Positions 1-10,173 are shown, counted from the first letter of the stretch. The stretch: 64,000 bases of DNA from Siphonodentalium dalli (GCA_032622095.1 CP136067.1:47659549-47723548); one strand, 5' to 3'. Notes: generated from the sequence alone by a model not told the origin. Numbers and translations are program-made.

Positions 1-1849
1 TAACGTGAAATCACATGTTAAATGAGAGATAGAAAATGTAGCGTTTACTGTATAACCAGGAAGTAAATGAGTAATCTATTCGTGGAATGATCTCATTGGC
101 ATGTGTGCCGTCGATTAAGTTCCTGCCTTCCTGAGTTTGCCATAACATTGAGCGAATTACATGCTGATGGTATCCAGATTACTGCCATGATTACCAATGG
201 AGACACCAGCGCGTGGACACGAGCTCGCGCATACAAACAATTACGGAACATATGGAATGAACCATGGAATACGCGAACAAGAGTATCCTAATGAATCATT
301 GAACATTAAGGACCTTGAGCCGTCATTCAATAATTTATTGGTCTAAATGAAGCCCCAAAATACCACCGTCACTGTCAATGTGTCTCGTGTCATTGATAAG
401 AGAATGGTACGAGAAAAAATCAGAGTAACCGAGAAAGGCTACTACTAATCAGCTGTCCTCTAAAGTATTCAACAAGTGGCTGCAAGCCTTAAGATTCAAT
501 GAGAAACATCAAAACGATTCTCGTAATGATTCTCGCGAAACTTTTCAAAGTTCAGCGCTGTATGACTAACTTGATGCAGCAGTTGATTCTCACAAAAGTA
601 AACATAATTTGGAGCCTGGCGTTGAGATATAATTTACTCATGGTTCCAATAAGGCTTTGCATTTCCAACATGATGATATTCAATATGTTGAAATTCAGGC
701 CAGCTCTAAAGTTAAACCCAACTGAGAAATCACAGGCCGCTGTATCCATGACCTGAAGGCAGCCAGGAACCAAGATCCCTATGTCATGGAGTTGGAGAAT
801 GAAAAAAAGTGAGAAACAGGCACCGCGATTGTGGCACCAGCCCAAAAGCAGCAGAAACAGAGATGGCAGGTAGGAAGTGAAATACAGAGACCAAGGCGCA
901 CCCCAACCACTCTTGCTCTTCTGGCTGATCCCAGACGGGTCGATGGTTCAAGGTACCCCTTCTGGGACGGATGGTGTGCCCCTCCGATTGCACTTTGTTC
1001 TTGAGACAACCATCGCCCGAAGTGCGAATCTAGTGGGCGGATCATATGATCTGGCATCCTACACCCAAAGCTAGTGAATATCTCGCACGAGGGGAAGCAT
1101 CTGGCAAGGATCTTCTTCTGTCTGTATGAAGTGCGCACACCAATATTAATATATTAACCATTGTGTACCGACAACAGTGCCAATAAGAAGAATTACGTAT
1201 TAGACCCAAAGGCCGATATCACAGAAGTCTGACGCGCTGTGTCGCCCATTAAGCCCGAGCGGGATGGCTGATATAGACCTCATTTCAACCGCCGAGACCA
1301 TGTCCCAAAATCATATAATTAAATCCAATAGTCGCCCCAACAGACTGATCAAGGATAACTTCCTGATTATGAGAATGTGTATTGCATTGAGTAATGTGAA
1401 TCGTGATGAGAGGAAATCAGCTGCTTTCTGAAGATGAGCATCTGTCTAGTATACATGTATAATGGACTCATATAGTTTCTATTAACTACGAAACTGAATT
1501 GTAGTTAGAATTGAATGCAACTTGCAGATAAAAATATGCGGATGCACCCTCGTAAAATATAGGATATAGGATGATAATAGGGACAGGGCGAACCCCCAGC
1601 CGTGCTAACCCCGAGATGGTGACTTGTAGCGACGGACGGCGTGGTTCAAACGTTAGATAAGAAGCCACGGCCGTACCTGGGCACGCCAACCCGCCAACGG
1701 TCGACCCAAGGGAGCAGATTGACGTCCCGTACGATAGTCCAAGAAGCCCACTATTGGTTGATGGATGGGGTGCCCTTCCAGATCCTTGTTTGAGGTAACT
1801 ATCGCCCCGAGTTGCTAAGCCAAAGAGGGTACCACTATTCTCTAGTGTC
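1..1849. other. No recognisable gene; old diverged repeat pair
   Basis: No reading frame here resembles a known protein, and no RNA gene is visible. The only structure I see is a diverged direct repeat: 969-1031 resembles 1763-1819 (shared phrases such as GATGG-GTGCCC and CATCGCCC/TATCGCCCC). This suggests an old transposon fragment present twice. The short open frames in this stretch overlap one another on both strands and look like chance frames. Confidence 0.5.
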
Positions 1850-1852
1850 CTG

Positions 1853-1887
1853 GGGCCTATACTATAGAATACAATTTGTGTAATAGC
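1853..1887 (+). repeat. Harbinger left terminal inverted repeat
   Basis: This begins GGGCCTATACTATAGAATAC and continues into an AATTT-TGTAATA segment. About 32 of 35 bases match the reverse complement of 7209-7243. It is preceded directly by the CTG target duplication. Confidence 0.88.
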
Positions 1888-1913
1888 AGGCTTATTTGAG
1901 CGTACAGAAGGTG

Positions 1914-2000
1914 TCGAGTACTATAGACCACTGTAATCTAACAGCGAACGCGATTTCTTGTAAATCACAAAAAGACGGCAAATCGAGTACTATCGACCAC
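1914..2000 (+). repeat. Subterminal motif pair, left end of Harbinger
   Basis: Two direct copies of an 18-bp motif, TCGAGTACTATAGACCAC at 1914-1931 and TCGAGTACTATCGACCAC at 1983-2000. The core ACTATAGA also occurs in the terminal repeat. Repeated subterminal motifs are typical binding sites for the transposase or its Myb-like partner. That function is inferred. Confidence 0.6.
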
Positions 2001-2428
2001 CGTTTGTTGAACGCACATCTAAACATTTGTGATTTCATCAAGGGAAATTACTCAAATGATATATGCGAATGATATGGCAGTGCATATTTGTGTCAGTTGG
2101 TGAGTGATTTAGTTGATGTATAAAGGTACATTATGTGTGACTAGTTCCCTGATAATTGGGTTATTTTGACCATGCACAATTGCGCATGGTGAAAATTCTT
2201 TCCTTCGGTATTGTGTGGAATACTGGTTGCCATGTTGAGATATTTTATCTCACCTCGATTGCGTATATATAAAAGCGGAATATATGGAATCCAATTCACG
2301 CGTGATGTTACACCCCAACCAATTCATATTTGAACCCCATGTCCCAAATCTTGCTCCGTCTCTGTAATTATTACTACAACAGCATACCAAGTCTCGTTCT
2401 CGTTGCGCATGTGACCAAAACATAGAAC

Positions 2429-3477
2429 ATGGCATATTCGTCGGACGAGGAATTATAATTATTTCTGCATGATGGAAATGCTCGCCGAGAACGTCTTTTT
2501 AAGGAACGTCGCTTTAATGTGCGGGCGGAATACAAATTCCGAGAGAGGTACCGAGTGCCAGGAAGTGTGGTTGATTATTTAGTGGACAAAATAGGCGGCC
2601 ACTTAGTTCCTAACGCGGACAATAGCAAGCCATTATCTCCAAGGGAGCAAATCCTAATCTTTCTACATTTCATGGGAACAAATGCTTTTTACAATGTGAT
2701 ACAAGATTGTCATGGCGTTGGCAGAGATACTGTTAAGCGAATCATCCACAAGGTACATGTAGCCCCTCTTGTCGTTGGCTTAGCATCAGAGACTATAAGA
2801 TGGCCAGATGACACCATTGCTGTGGCCAAGAAGTTTTTTGAGATGAGTGGGGTGCCCAGCATCTGTGGGATCATCGATGGCTCGCACATCAGAGTAATTC
2901 CTGCCAGTGTCGACGAAGCTGCATATGTCAATCGACACCACGTACACAGCCTGAATGTCGCGATCGTTTGTGGTCCAGATCTCGAAATATATTTCGCGAC
3001 CACTCGAGCACCAGGAAGCTGGAATGATTCCCGTGTTGCTAGAGAATCGGCATTGTGGCGTGAATTTAATGACAGAGGCAGGAGACCATTTCCAGGAGCT
3101 GTCATTTTGGGGGATAGTGCGTACGCTTGCACGGACTGGCTAATTACCCCCAGAAGTCACGGCAGCGCATAAACGGTTCAACAAGGCGCATCGAAAAGCT
3201 AGGAACACGGTTGAACGGTGTTATGGGGTTGTTAAAAATCGCTTTTATGTTCTGAGGACAATCATGCGAGTGAGAGACATTTCAAGGGCATCAGAATTAT
3301 GCCAGTGCGCTTTTGTCCTCCATAATTTGTGTCTCAGTCATGGCGATGATGGCACATATTTAAACGCCCCCCCAGACAGACATGCCTCAAGATGAAGATG
3401 TCAATGACGAAGTTGACAACGGGGAGAGGCGCGACCAACTACTCCGGCTGTTCCGAGTAGAGTTGCCAGATTTGTGA
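2429..3477 (+). pseudogene. HARBI1-like Harbinger transposase, broken
   Basis: DDE-superfamily nuclease of a PIF/Harbinger transposon, which would cut and rejoin DNA in the nucleus. The most plausible start is the ATG at 2429 (MAYSSDEEL), but an in-frame TAA follows at 2456-2458. The frame is then open to 3172. Visible family marks are the helix-turn-helix-like N-terminal region, the first Asp in GIIDGSH (about 2872-2892), the second Asp in GDSAY (about 3112-3126) and, in another frame, the catalytic Glu in NTVERCYGVVKNRF (about 3207-3248). Two frame changes fall in C homopolymers: CCCCC at 3147-3151 and CCCCCCC at 3367-3373. After the second, a third frame runs to a TGA at 3475-3477 with an acidic tail typical of the family. 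All three DDE residues survive. The longest single frame upstream of the first frameshift has no ATG at its 5' edge; 2519 is a GTG. Confidence 0.92.
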
Positions 3478-4175
3478 TATACTTGTGCGCAACCCGTGAA
3501 TGCGTATTATATGCATGTAATGAAGTAAAAAATATGTCTACCTGCATGTACATTTACTTATTTACTCTCCCATTATACAATTTACAAATAAAGTCTGGGG
3601 CATAACATAAATTGACGTGGGGCAGCTACGTGGCCACAGGGGATGTTTTGTGAGAGGGGATCCCATCCCTCAAATTTGTCAAAATAGTTAATAGTTGGAA
3701 ATGTCATGCCTGACACATTAGTTTGGAACCAAAAATAGATTGGATTTGTATACATAGTTTGATATTGGGGATTGTTAGGTGGACACACCATCTCCCTTTA
3801 TACTCAACAAAACATATGCAACAAATGAATGAATCTGAGCCATTGATTAGTGCAAAATATACTCGTGTGTTCTATGAACAATGCAAGTGACATGGTAATT
3901 ATAATTAAAATGACTTTTTTACCGAGTCATGAACTCATTTGCATTCACGTGCGATTACCATATATTTTTTACCTGGAGTTTCAGAAACTTAAACACAACA
4001 CAAGTATAAATCAACATTTTCTTCATAAACCTGTAAAGTAACGTCAATTTAGTTCAGTTGCTTAGCTATAGTTTCTTGATATCCTCCAGTTGAAGTTTTA
4101 AGGCACGTATCTCAAGTTTTTTACAAATGTTCTTCAATCTCAGATTTTCTATTTCTAGGGTGAGTTTTCTTTTTT
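3478..4175. other. Spacer between the two convergent Harbinger genes
   Basis: AT-rich, with no coding sequence I can recognise. AATAAA at about 3587-3592 lies roughly 110 bp past the transposase stop and could serve as its polyadenylation signal. Confidence 0.4.
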
Positions 4176-4741
4176 TTAATTGATAAAGTCGTCGTTTAGT
4201 AGTTTGTCGATTCCTCTGACTTTGGCTTTCACTTTCCCTTTAGCTGTCATGCTTGGTGGTGCCGGTGTTTCTGTGACGATATTTGATGCACTAGCGTCCG
4301 ATGTGCTAGGTGTCTGCGTGTCCTGCTGTTCACCATCAGGAATGTTCACATTTAAATTCGCCTGTCGACCCCATTATAACAGGCGTGTCTGGCACTGCCG
4401 TTGAGTTCAATGCCGCCGAATCGCGGCCAATGATGTCGGTGAGTGCTGCTGTTGAACCACCTTCTGTTCCGGTGCCGTTCTTCCCCTTCAAATACCTCGC
4501 TAATGTTGCCCGCTTGAGGTTCGGCCACACAGTGTCTCTCAGTGTTTTCGCATCCGAAAATGCTGGCATCAAGGGACCGTATTCTATCAAACACTGTCTG
4601 CCATGTTTGCTCTTTAGATTTTCTGGTGATTGTGGGTGTAAATTTCCCAAAGTGAATGTCTTTTTTATCTCGTATCGCCTGTACGAGCATCATTTTTTGC
4701 TGGTTATTTAAGTTGACCATAATTACAACGTTGTTGCACAA
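4176..4741 (-). pseudogene. Harbinger Myb/SANT-like DNA-binding protein, broken
   Basis: This is the second protein of animal Harbinger elements, which is thought to bind the element's DNA and help bring the transposase to the nucleus. Reading leftwards, the start is the ATG at 4741 or, more compactly, the one at 4720 (MVNLNNQQKMM). The N-terminal part has the Myb_DNA-bind_5-like pattern: a charged helix, then WQTVFDRIRSL, then in a second frame LRDTVWPNLKRATLARYLKG. The frame change is near 4550-4565. A second change near 4365-4375 leads into a Ser/Thr/Pro-rich linker and a basic-then-acidic tail ending at TAA (4176-4178). With two frameshifts in about 190 codons it is not functional. Assignment rests on the helix pattern and on its position opposite a Harbinger transposase. 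Confidence 0.75.
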
Positions 4742-4951
4742 CTAAAGTTGACGTTTTCCCACAATAAAAATCGAACACTGAATCAGAGTGCGGCAGTTTA
4801 TGATAACACTTTTGTCCAGAAAATACACTCAAGTCTCGTGCATCAATGTGTTAAGGTACACGATCAGACACACATCTCAGTCGTGGGTCACTGCACTATA
4901 CCCATTATATGCGAAAGTACATAGAGTACATGCACTCTAAGAAACAAGTGT

Positions 4952-5051
4952 AACCAATTGGTTCGTCATTGGTTTCCCACTTTGTCCCCAAATCAAGAAC
5001 CAACTGGTTCTGCGTGGAACAGAGAACCATTTGGTTCTTGATGAACCACTG
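4952..5051. repeat. AACCANNTGGTT palindrome cluster and stem-loop
   Basis: Three palindromes with the AACCA..TGGTT pattern lie at 4952-4963 (perfect, AACCAATTGGTT), 4996-5011 and 5033-5048. The last two also pair with each other, making a stem-loop of about 59 bases from 4993 to 5051. It lies inside the Harbinger element, about 250 bp upstream of the Myb-like gene, so it could be a protein-binding or regulatory site. That role is a guess. Confidence 0.5.
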
Positions 5052-5169
5052 ACGAAAATCCAGACAAACAATCAGTTGGCTATTTGCGACATAGTTTGGT
5101 TCTTCACAAATAAGCAAGCAAAAAAACGTTGGTTTTTCGTCATGCATAGTTTCGTTCTTCGGTGTCATC

Positions 5170-6830
5170 CATCGGAAGAGTGTAGAGATGTTTAGAAATC
5201 GGATTCACCATTTGCAAGAAGACATTCAGCGCGAGTTACCATATATAAACCGCTCCCTATATAACAGAGGGTAGCTATGACCGCTGAGAGTTGAGTCAAA
5301 ATCGTGTACATAGCATGTAGCAATCCAACCGAAATACGTGTGTCCATCTAACTGCCCAGATCCCCCCAAATATTTCAATATACATCTCTCCCAAATAGGC
5401 AAGGTTTGTGTTCCTCGTTGGACCGAGTATCATTCTGATTATGATTATAACGTCTTCGCTGAAACGCTAGCAAATATCGTATCCGTATACATTCAATTGA
5501 GAGCAGAGCAACGATCATTTGTGTACACTCAGTGGGACATCATAAACCTTATAGGTAGCACTCCATAGTATATGCGATACATCATTCACACGTGTGCAAT
5601 GGCTAAATCCTAACAAGCCAGTGTGATGCTATATCCACATCACAAGTATGGATATAGTTATGCTTCGAGACCTCGAAGTCATTGTCCCCGGACAAAACGC
5701 ACTGATCTGTTAGCTGTTGGAGCTGACGCCATCAAAGGACCAATCAATGCCTCGAGGAAGACATATTGTGGGTTATCTTGGTCATGTGTCTACGGTTATA
5801 TAATGTACACGTTTCTTAACGGTTCGTCGAAAGAGGTCGGCAAACACGCCTACATGTTGCCCTTGAACTGGCAACATCAACTGTATATAGCAACTTCTGA
5901 TTGCCAAGGGTGGAACCTGATTTTTCTAGCTAGCTTTGGACGGGGACAGCGGCCGAAATATTAGAAGTGGGAACATCTAGACCTTAACAGTTGAACAGTT
6001 TGAGGTACCATGCAGCTGGATAAAATTCAACCCATGATGGTGGTGCGATGGCTGTTCTCGGACTTGATATTTTCGACCTGTGTCAAGGATGGGTGTTCAT
6101 TTGGAAATTCCAATGTGGAACAACACACCCTCGTCAAGGTCACTGGAGACATCCAAGCTCGATTAAAAAAAATATATATATATAGCACCATCTACTTAAC
6201 TATACCTAATTCTCGGTACTTTCCATTTATACCCAACTAAGTGGCTGCATTTAGGTAAACATAGGACATTTGGTTTATAACCAACACGCACTATACTACA
6301 TTGGTAAGTTTTTCTAATAATTCTGTCATGGAACATTCTGTATGGCATTATTGCCAAATTAAATTGTTTAGACCACAAGGCGACCGCAAACTTCTTGAAC
6401 ACATGCACAAATGCCATACGTTTCAATTAAGTTACATAGTGTCATGGTAAATATTTGGGGTCCACTGATTCTTAACGCAACTTAACCTGAAATTATCAGT
6501 AACTGTTTCTTGTTTCAGCACGAAAAGCCACCACCCCCGATTCACCGCGAATATATGCAGCGTCGCACAAAGATCGTTTATATATACGTTTTGAGCCCAA
6601 GACCGACAACTGTATCTCTTTAATTCCATTCTTAATTAAAATCTAGGCCGCTCACATGGCTATCTCCTTTCATCTCCAGTGAGCGTAAACCATTGACGAT
6701 GGGTTAAGAATTGAGATTCCGGTACCGCATTACAAAGAACAGCTAAGAACAGCTAATCCCACACGAAGGATAGTCGTGATCACGGCTTGAAAAATCAATA
6801 ATGTAGCCTTAGCATTTGTAATCTAATACT
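5170..6830. other. Interior of the Harbinger element without recognisable genes
   Basis: Open frames such as 5338-5568 and 5623-5964 (plus) do not resemble any family I know. They are AT-rich and without repeats or motifs. Either they are remains of extra cargo or this is non-coding filler of the element. Confidence 0.35.
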
Positions 6831-6856
6831 GAATTTTTACAAAAATTGTATTATTG

Positions 6857-7167
6857 CTGTACTATAGAACCCGCTTAGCCAGTACTTTATCATTCCGTAT
6901 TGTGAATTTTTACATATTACAAAGCTGTAGCGTTCGAGTACTATGGAAACATGAAAAGATGAATCTTTCAGGCCCCGTTTTTCTCCACCAAATGCAAAGA
7001 TTTTCCAGTCAAGCGAATCCCAGTATATAGATGGTTCGCCAAAAAGATCATATAAGTCATTACATGTCCATGTGTTTTGCATATAAAGAGTTTTGGGCAT
7101 ATGTTGAGTTTCAATCTACAATGAAAGAAATACACTGATAGATATACAGTCGAATACTATAGAACAC
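6857..7167 (+). repeat. Subterminal motif copies, right end of Harbinger
   Basis: Variants of the left-end motif recur at 6857-6872 (CTGTACTATAGAACCC), 6934-6951 (TCGAGTACTATGGAAACA) and 7150-7167 (TCGAATACTATAGAACAC). The phrase ACAAAAATTGTATTAT of the right terminus is also present internally at about 6839-6854. The copies are in the same orientation as those at the left end. Confidence 0.55.
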
Positions 7168-7208
7168 AAAATATGTATTACAAAATTAGTAAATCACAAT
7201 TTAACGCT

Positions 7209-7243
7209 GATATTACAAAAATTGTATTATATAGTATAGGCCC
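7209..7243 (-). repeat. Harbinger right terminal inverted repeat
   Basis: On the minus strand this reads GGGCCTATACTATATAATAC and on through AATTTTTGTAATA, mirroring 1853-1887. It is followed directly by the second CTG target duplication at 7244-7246. Confidence 0.88.
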
Positions 7244-7244
7244 C

Positions 7245-7424
7245 TGGTCTCAGAGGCATTGTGACCCTCGAAATGAGAAGAAAAGCATCTCTAGGGGAGC
7301 TACAGGTAAGGAGATCTTCTGTACCTGGTCTTATATCGTGTAGCAGTCCTTGTCCTGAGAAGGTATTTAGTGTGATTGCACTGTCAACACCCGTCATGTC
7401 TGTTTCACAATTGCTAACAATCAA
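7245..7424 (-). other. Open frames on both strands beside Harbinger, unassigned
   Basis: Just outside the right end of the Harbinger element both strands are open for about 60 codons. The minus frame includes DMTGVDSAITLNTF and SGQGLLHDIRPGTEDLL, and the plus frame MTLEMRRKASLGELQ. The plus strand has a good donor-like CAG|GTAAGG at about 7304-7312. The composition is more coding-like than its surroundings, so it may be an exon or an old element fragment. I do not recognise a family and cannot choose the strand. Confidence 0.25.
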
Positions 7425-8635
7425 AAATACACCTGTTATTTTGTGTTATGTTGATAAGCACCTTGGCTGTAGCGACTAACGACAATAAGATAATCGATTA
7501 TGACTGTCGAATAACCTTGGACAGGCTTGGTTTGCACGATATCAATAATGACAATATTATTAAGTTGAAAAATTTAACAAGTGCAATTTTACATTCAGGA
7601 TGTACATGTATGCTTATTTCAATCCTATTTCAAAAGAGTTAAATACTGCTTCCGTCAGTTGTACACCAGACGACGACTCTCATAGTATAAATAAACATTG
7701 TAGAGACAAAGCCATCAGAGGGCCGAAAGTAAGTCACCTAATTTCGTGATACTGTTATCGCACAGGCCGGGGCACGTGGCGCCTTTGCTTGGACCATAGA
7801 ATAAATTGCACATGTATGCAATAGATTCTTGCTATAAAGATGAGCGTCTTTAGTCATATCCCAATGTGCATCTATTATTCTGCCTTTCGGCGACAAATAT
7901 TATGCCAATTTATGGACAGATGCCATTATTGTTTATCGGCTTATTAAAAATATGGAAAACAAAATTTCTTTAAAACGAAAAGAGTTTCCACACAAAGCCG
8001 AATGACGATAATATAAAAACGTTATAAAAATGCGAGTCTGCTCGCTTGGTCTTGTACAAAATCAATAATAATCAAAGGAAATAATGTTTGTTGTATAACA
8101 CAAAAAAACTGTCAACACTTAGCTTCGTGTCCCTCCAGAAGTCAACTAGGAAAAAAAGTGGGAGAATATTGCCTTGACATCGAGTTTATATCGTTTGGAG
8201 ATCACGTGGTCAGATTACAGGAGGTCACGAACCATGATATAATGTACCATAGAATTTTCGTACCGTTTTCAACTCAGGGGTTTGTTAACCCTTTCTAGTT
8301 AATTGGGGAATATACCATATAGTTCAGTGGGCAATATAACTTTGACGAAGATATCAAAATTCTAGGTCGAAAAGAGCAAAAACCTTTGGTACCGTTAAAA
8401 CTTTGGTACCGTTAAAACTAGGTGAGCTGTATCCATATTTGAACTGATCTGTGTCTTTAACCAATGGACACTGCTAATTTTATTGGTGGGAGGGGCAACT
8501 ATTTCAAAGATTTCTATATTAAATGGATTCTCCCACTCGGCTATAAAAGTATAAATTGCAATGGTCTATTATTAATTTGGAGGGATGTTGAGGGCAACAA
8601 AAGTAGACGACAGTCCGATGAAAAGATAACACAAG
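7425..8635. other. AT-rich stretch, no gene seen
   Basis: No recognisable coding or RNA gene. One small tandem duplication is visible at 8386-8419, where CTTTGGTACCGTTAAAA occurs twice in a row. Confidence 0.4.
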
Positions 8636-8887
8636 CAAGCCTTGAAATAGTGTGTCTGTCATTTGCAGAATGAGGTCCACAGAGAGTGAATTTAGTGATG
8701 CTACCCCGCATAGCAGGCTAGCATCACCAAATTCACCCTCTGGGAACCTCATTCTGCTGAGGTGTAAGCAGAATGAGGTCCCCAGAGGGTGAATTTGGTG
8801 ATGCTAGCCCACTATGCGGGGTAGCATCACTAAATTCACCCTCTGGGGACCTCATTCTGCAAATGACAGACACAATTTCAAGGCTTG
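8636..8887. repeat. Nested palindrome: two 93-bp hairpins inside a 250-bp one
   Basis: Two head-to-tail 93-bp hairpins (8665-8757 and 8768-8860) both begin GCAGAATGAGGTC and end with its complement. The whole is again symmetrical, because CAAGCCTTGAAAT at 8636 is mirrored by ATTTCAAGGCTTG ending at 8887. The same hairpin family recurs at 20310-21330. It looks like a fold-back MITE without coding capacity. Confidence 0.85.
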
Positions 8888-9270
8888 TTCAAAATTCATT
8901 GGTGAGAAATGTGCAGATAATTAGTTCAACAAACAACCATCTTATTTCATGGGAAAGATGTTGTTTTAATATAAAGCATCATCAGAATCACCACAGGCAA
9001 CGTCCCTATGCTGAAGCATAACTCAAGTTGGTTATTATGTCAGAAGGTAATACTCAAAAATAGTAGTGGGTGGAACTCGGCCCAGTAATATGGTCTATAC
9101 TGGAGCGGAGCTGGCTGGGCCAGGAACAAAACTAAGTAAATTTATGCTGAACCAGGGGGGGTGTCAGAATAAGTTTTCAGACACACATGATACTTTTTTA
9201 CCTATGGCCACCCCTTGACCCATTTTTGTTTCCATTTTAGCAAATTTTTTCTGTGCATTTTTTCACACAG

Positions 9271-9293
9271 CCCCCCCCCCCCCCCCCCCCCCC
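9271..9293 (+). repeat. Poly(C) run of 23
   Basis: An uninterrupted run of 23 C on the plus strand (G on minus), flanked by CACAG and AACAG. G-tracts of this length can form quadruplexes, and the exact length is prone to sequencing error. Confidence 0.95.
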
Positions 9294-9470
9294 AACAGAA
9301 ACACAAAACCAAAACTTTTCAGAAGAATATTATAATTTTCACCACTTGCTGTCTGTTTCCTACTACCTATTTCAGGTTGGTGTCTGTTTTTTAGCTCAGT
9401 TTGACATGGCAATGATTACATATGCAACATATCTATGCATTTTATGTTCGGAGTGACATAAACTGACATA

Positions 9471-9683
9471 CAGTAATGCCCTAAGTAATCGACCCCTTAA
9501 CCACAGCAGAATTATGGGTAACTTTTCAGGATTTAATCGGAAATATGGCTTGTTGCCATTCATCAGAAAGCTCTCGCCGAGGGCTTTCCGATGAATGGCA
9601 ACAAGCCATATTTCCGACTAAATCCTGAAAAGTTACTCATAATTCTGCTGTGGTTAAGGGGTCGATTACTTAGGGCAATACTG
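9471..9683. mobile_element. Hairpin MITE, Tc1/mariner type
   Basis: A 213-bp near-perfect inverted repeat with arms of about 100 bases and a short centre near 9570-9590. It begins CAGTAATGCCC, ends GGGCAATACTG, and is flanked on both sides by TA (9469-9470 and 9684-9685). Termini of CAGT type with a TA duplication fit Tc1/mariner elements mobilised in trans. It has no coding capacity. The arms are nearly identical, so it should be recent or maintained by arm-to-arm conversion. Confidence 0.85.
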
Positions 9684-9893
9684 TAGTCATTTTACAACAA
9701 GAAATAATCTATACTGACTGTCTAAAGGCAGATGTTAAAATTATATCATCTCTAAGTTATATGGCCAAACATAGTTGAGGAAATATTGTTTTGAGCTATG
9801 GAAAAATTGCTTTTGGGTCCTTTTGACCACCCACCCACCCCCTCATGAATATGTGCTCGAAAAAAAATGGCTGAACTCATAATTTAGACTCAC

Positions 9894-9941
9894 CACAGCA
9901 AACAACAGTGCGCCAAGTGATGCATATGCCAGGGATGCATA
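9894..9941 (-). CDS. Lifeguard/TMBIM-family internal exon (YASLGALLF)
   Basis: A 48-bp exon on the minus strand encoding 16 residues, YASLAYASLGALLFAV. It has an acceptor TTATTTTCAG just upstream (9942-9951) and a donor GTGAGT just downstream (9888-9893). YASLGALLF is a hallmark of Lifeguard proteins (GRINA, FAIM2, TMBIM1), multi-pass membrane proteins of Golgi/ER/endosomes linked to calcium handling and resistance to apoptosis. In GRINA-type proteins five residues separate the preceding Asn-Arg from this motif. Joining the exon at 25997-26086 to this one also leaves exactly five (YASLA), in phase 0. The following exon, expected to carry a DTQ motif and the last membrane segments, was not found to the left; it may be diverged, lost or outside the window. 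Confidence 0.8.
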
Positions 9942-10019
9942 CTGAAAATAAGAGAAATTTTATCATGACAATATGCTTCTAATAAATGCATATATTAACT
10001 ATTATCAGAATTAACTACA

Positions 10020-10165
10020 TGTAGATGTGGGGCTGTCCCAATGGGACTGAGGATACCCCCTGCAGTACAATTGGGCTATATCAACATATGTGTATTCAAA
10101 TAAAGAAAATAAAAAGAAACAGATCTCATAATAATAAGATGCACAGGTTTCCATGGTAGTAGATG
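10020..10165 (+). repeat. Diverged interspersed repeat (GGGACTGAGGATACCCCC family)
   Basis: Carries the phrases CAATGGGACTGAGGATACCC and GCACAGGTTTCCATGGTAGT, which recur in altered form at 10660-10760 and 24961-25710. Such fragments are probably pieces of one short interspersed family. No coding capacity. Confidence 0.5.
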
Positions 10166-10173
10166 ACAATTAA

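Larger units (their letters stand above)
1853..7243 (+). mobile_element. PIF/Harbinger DNA transposon, full length, decayed
   Basis: A 5.39-kb element with matching terminal inverted repeats starting GGGCCTATACTATA, flanked on both sides by the 3-bp target duplication CTG (1850-1852 and 7244-7246). It carries the two proteins known for animal Harbinger elements: a HARBI1-like DDE transposase (2429-3477, plus) and a Myb/SANT-like DNA-binding protein (4176-4741, minus), arranged convergently. Both genes are broken, so this copy is non-functional though both ends are preserved. Removing the element leaves a CCTGGTCT target core. From memory, the published zebrafish Harbinger target is centred on CCWGG, which agrees. 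Ends and target duplication are seen directly; the superfamily follows from the transposase. Confidence 0.9.

Noticed and set aside
499-1138. Overlapping ORFs near 0.5-1.1 kb as genes
   Set aside because: Frames on both strands overlap, are under 120 codons and low in similarity to anything known. Part is a diverged repeat.
2519-3172. Transposase start at 2519 as an intact gene
   Set aside because: 2519 is GTG, not ATG. Family-like sequence continues upstream to ATG 2429 past a stop, and the catalytic Glu lies beyond 3172 in another frame, so the gene is broken.
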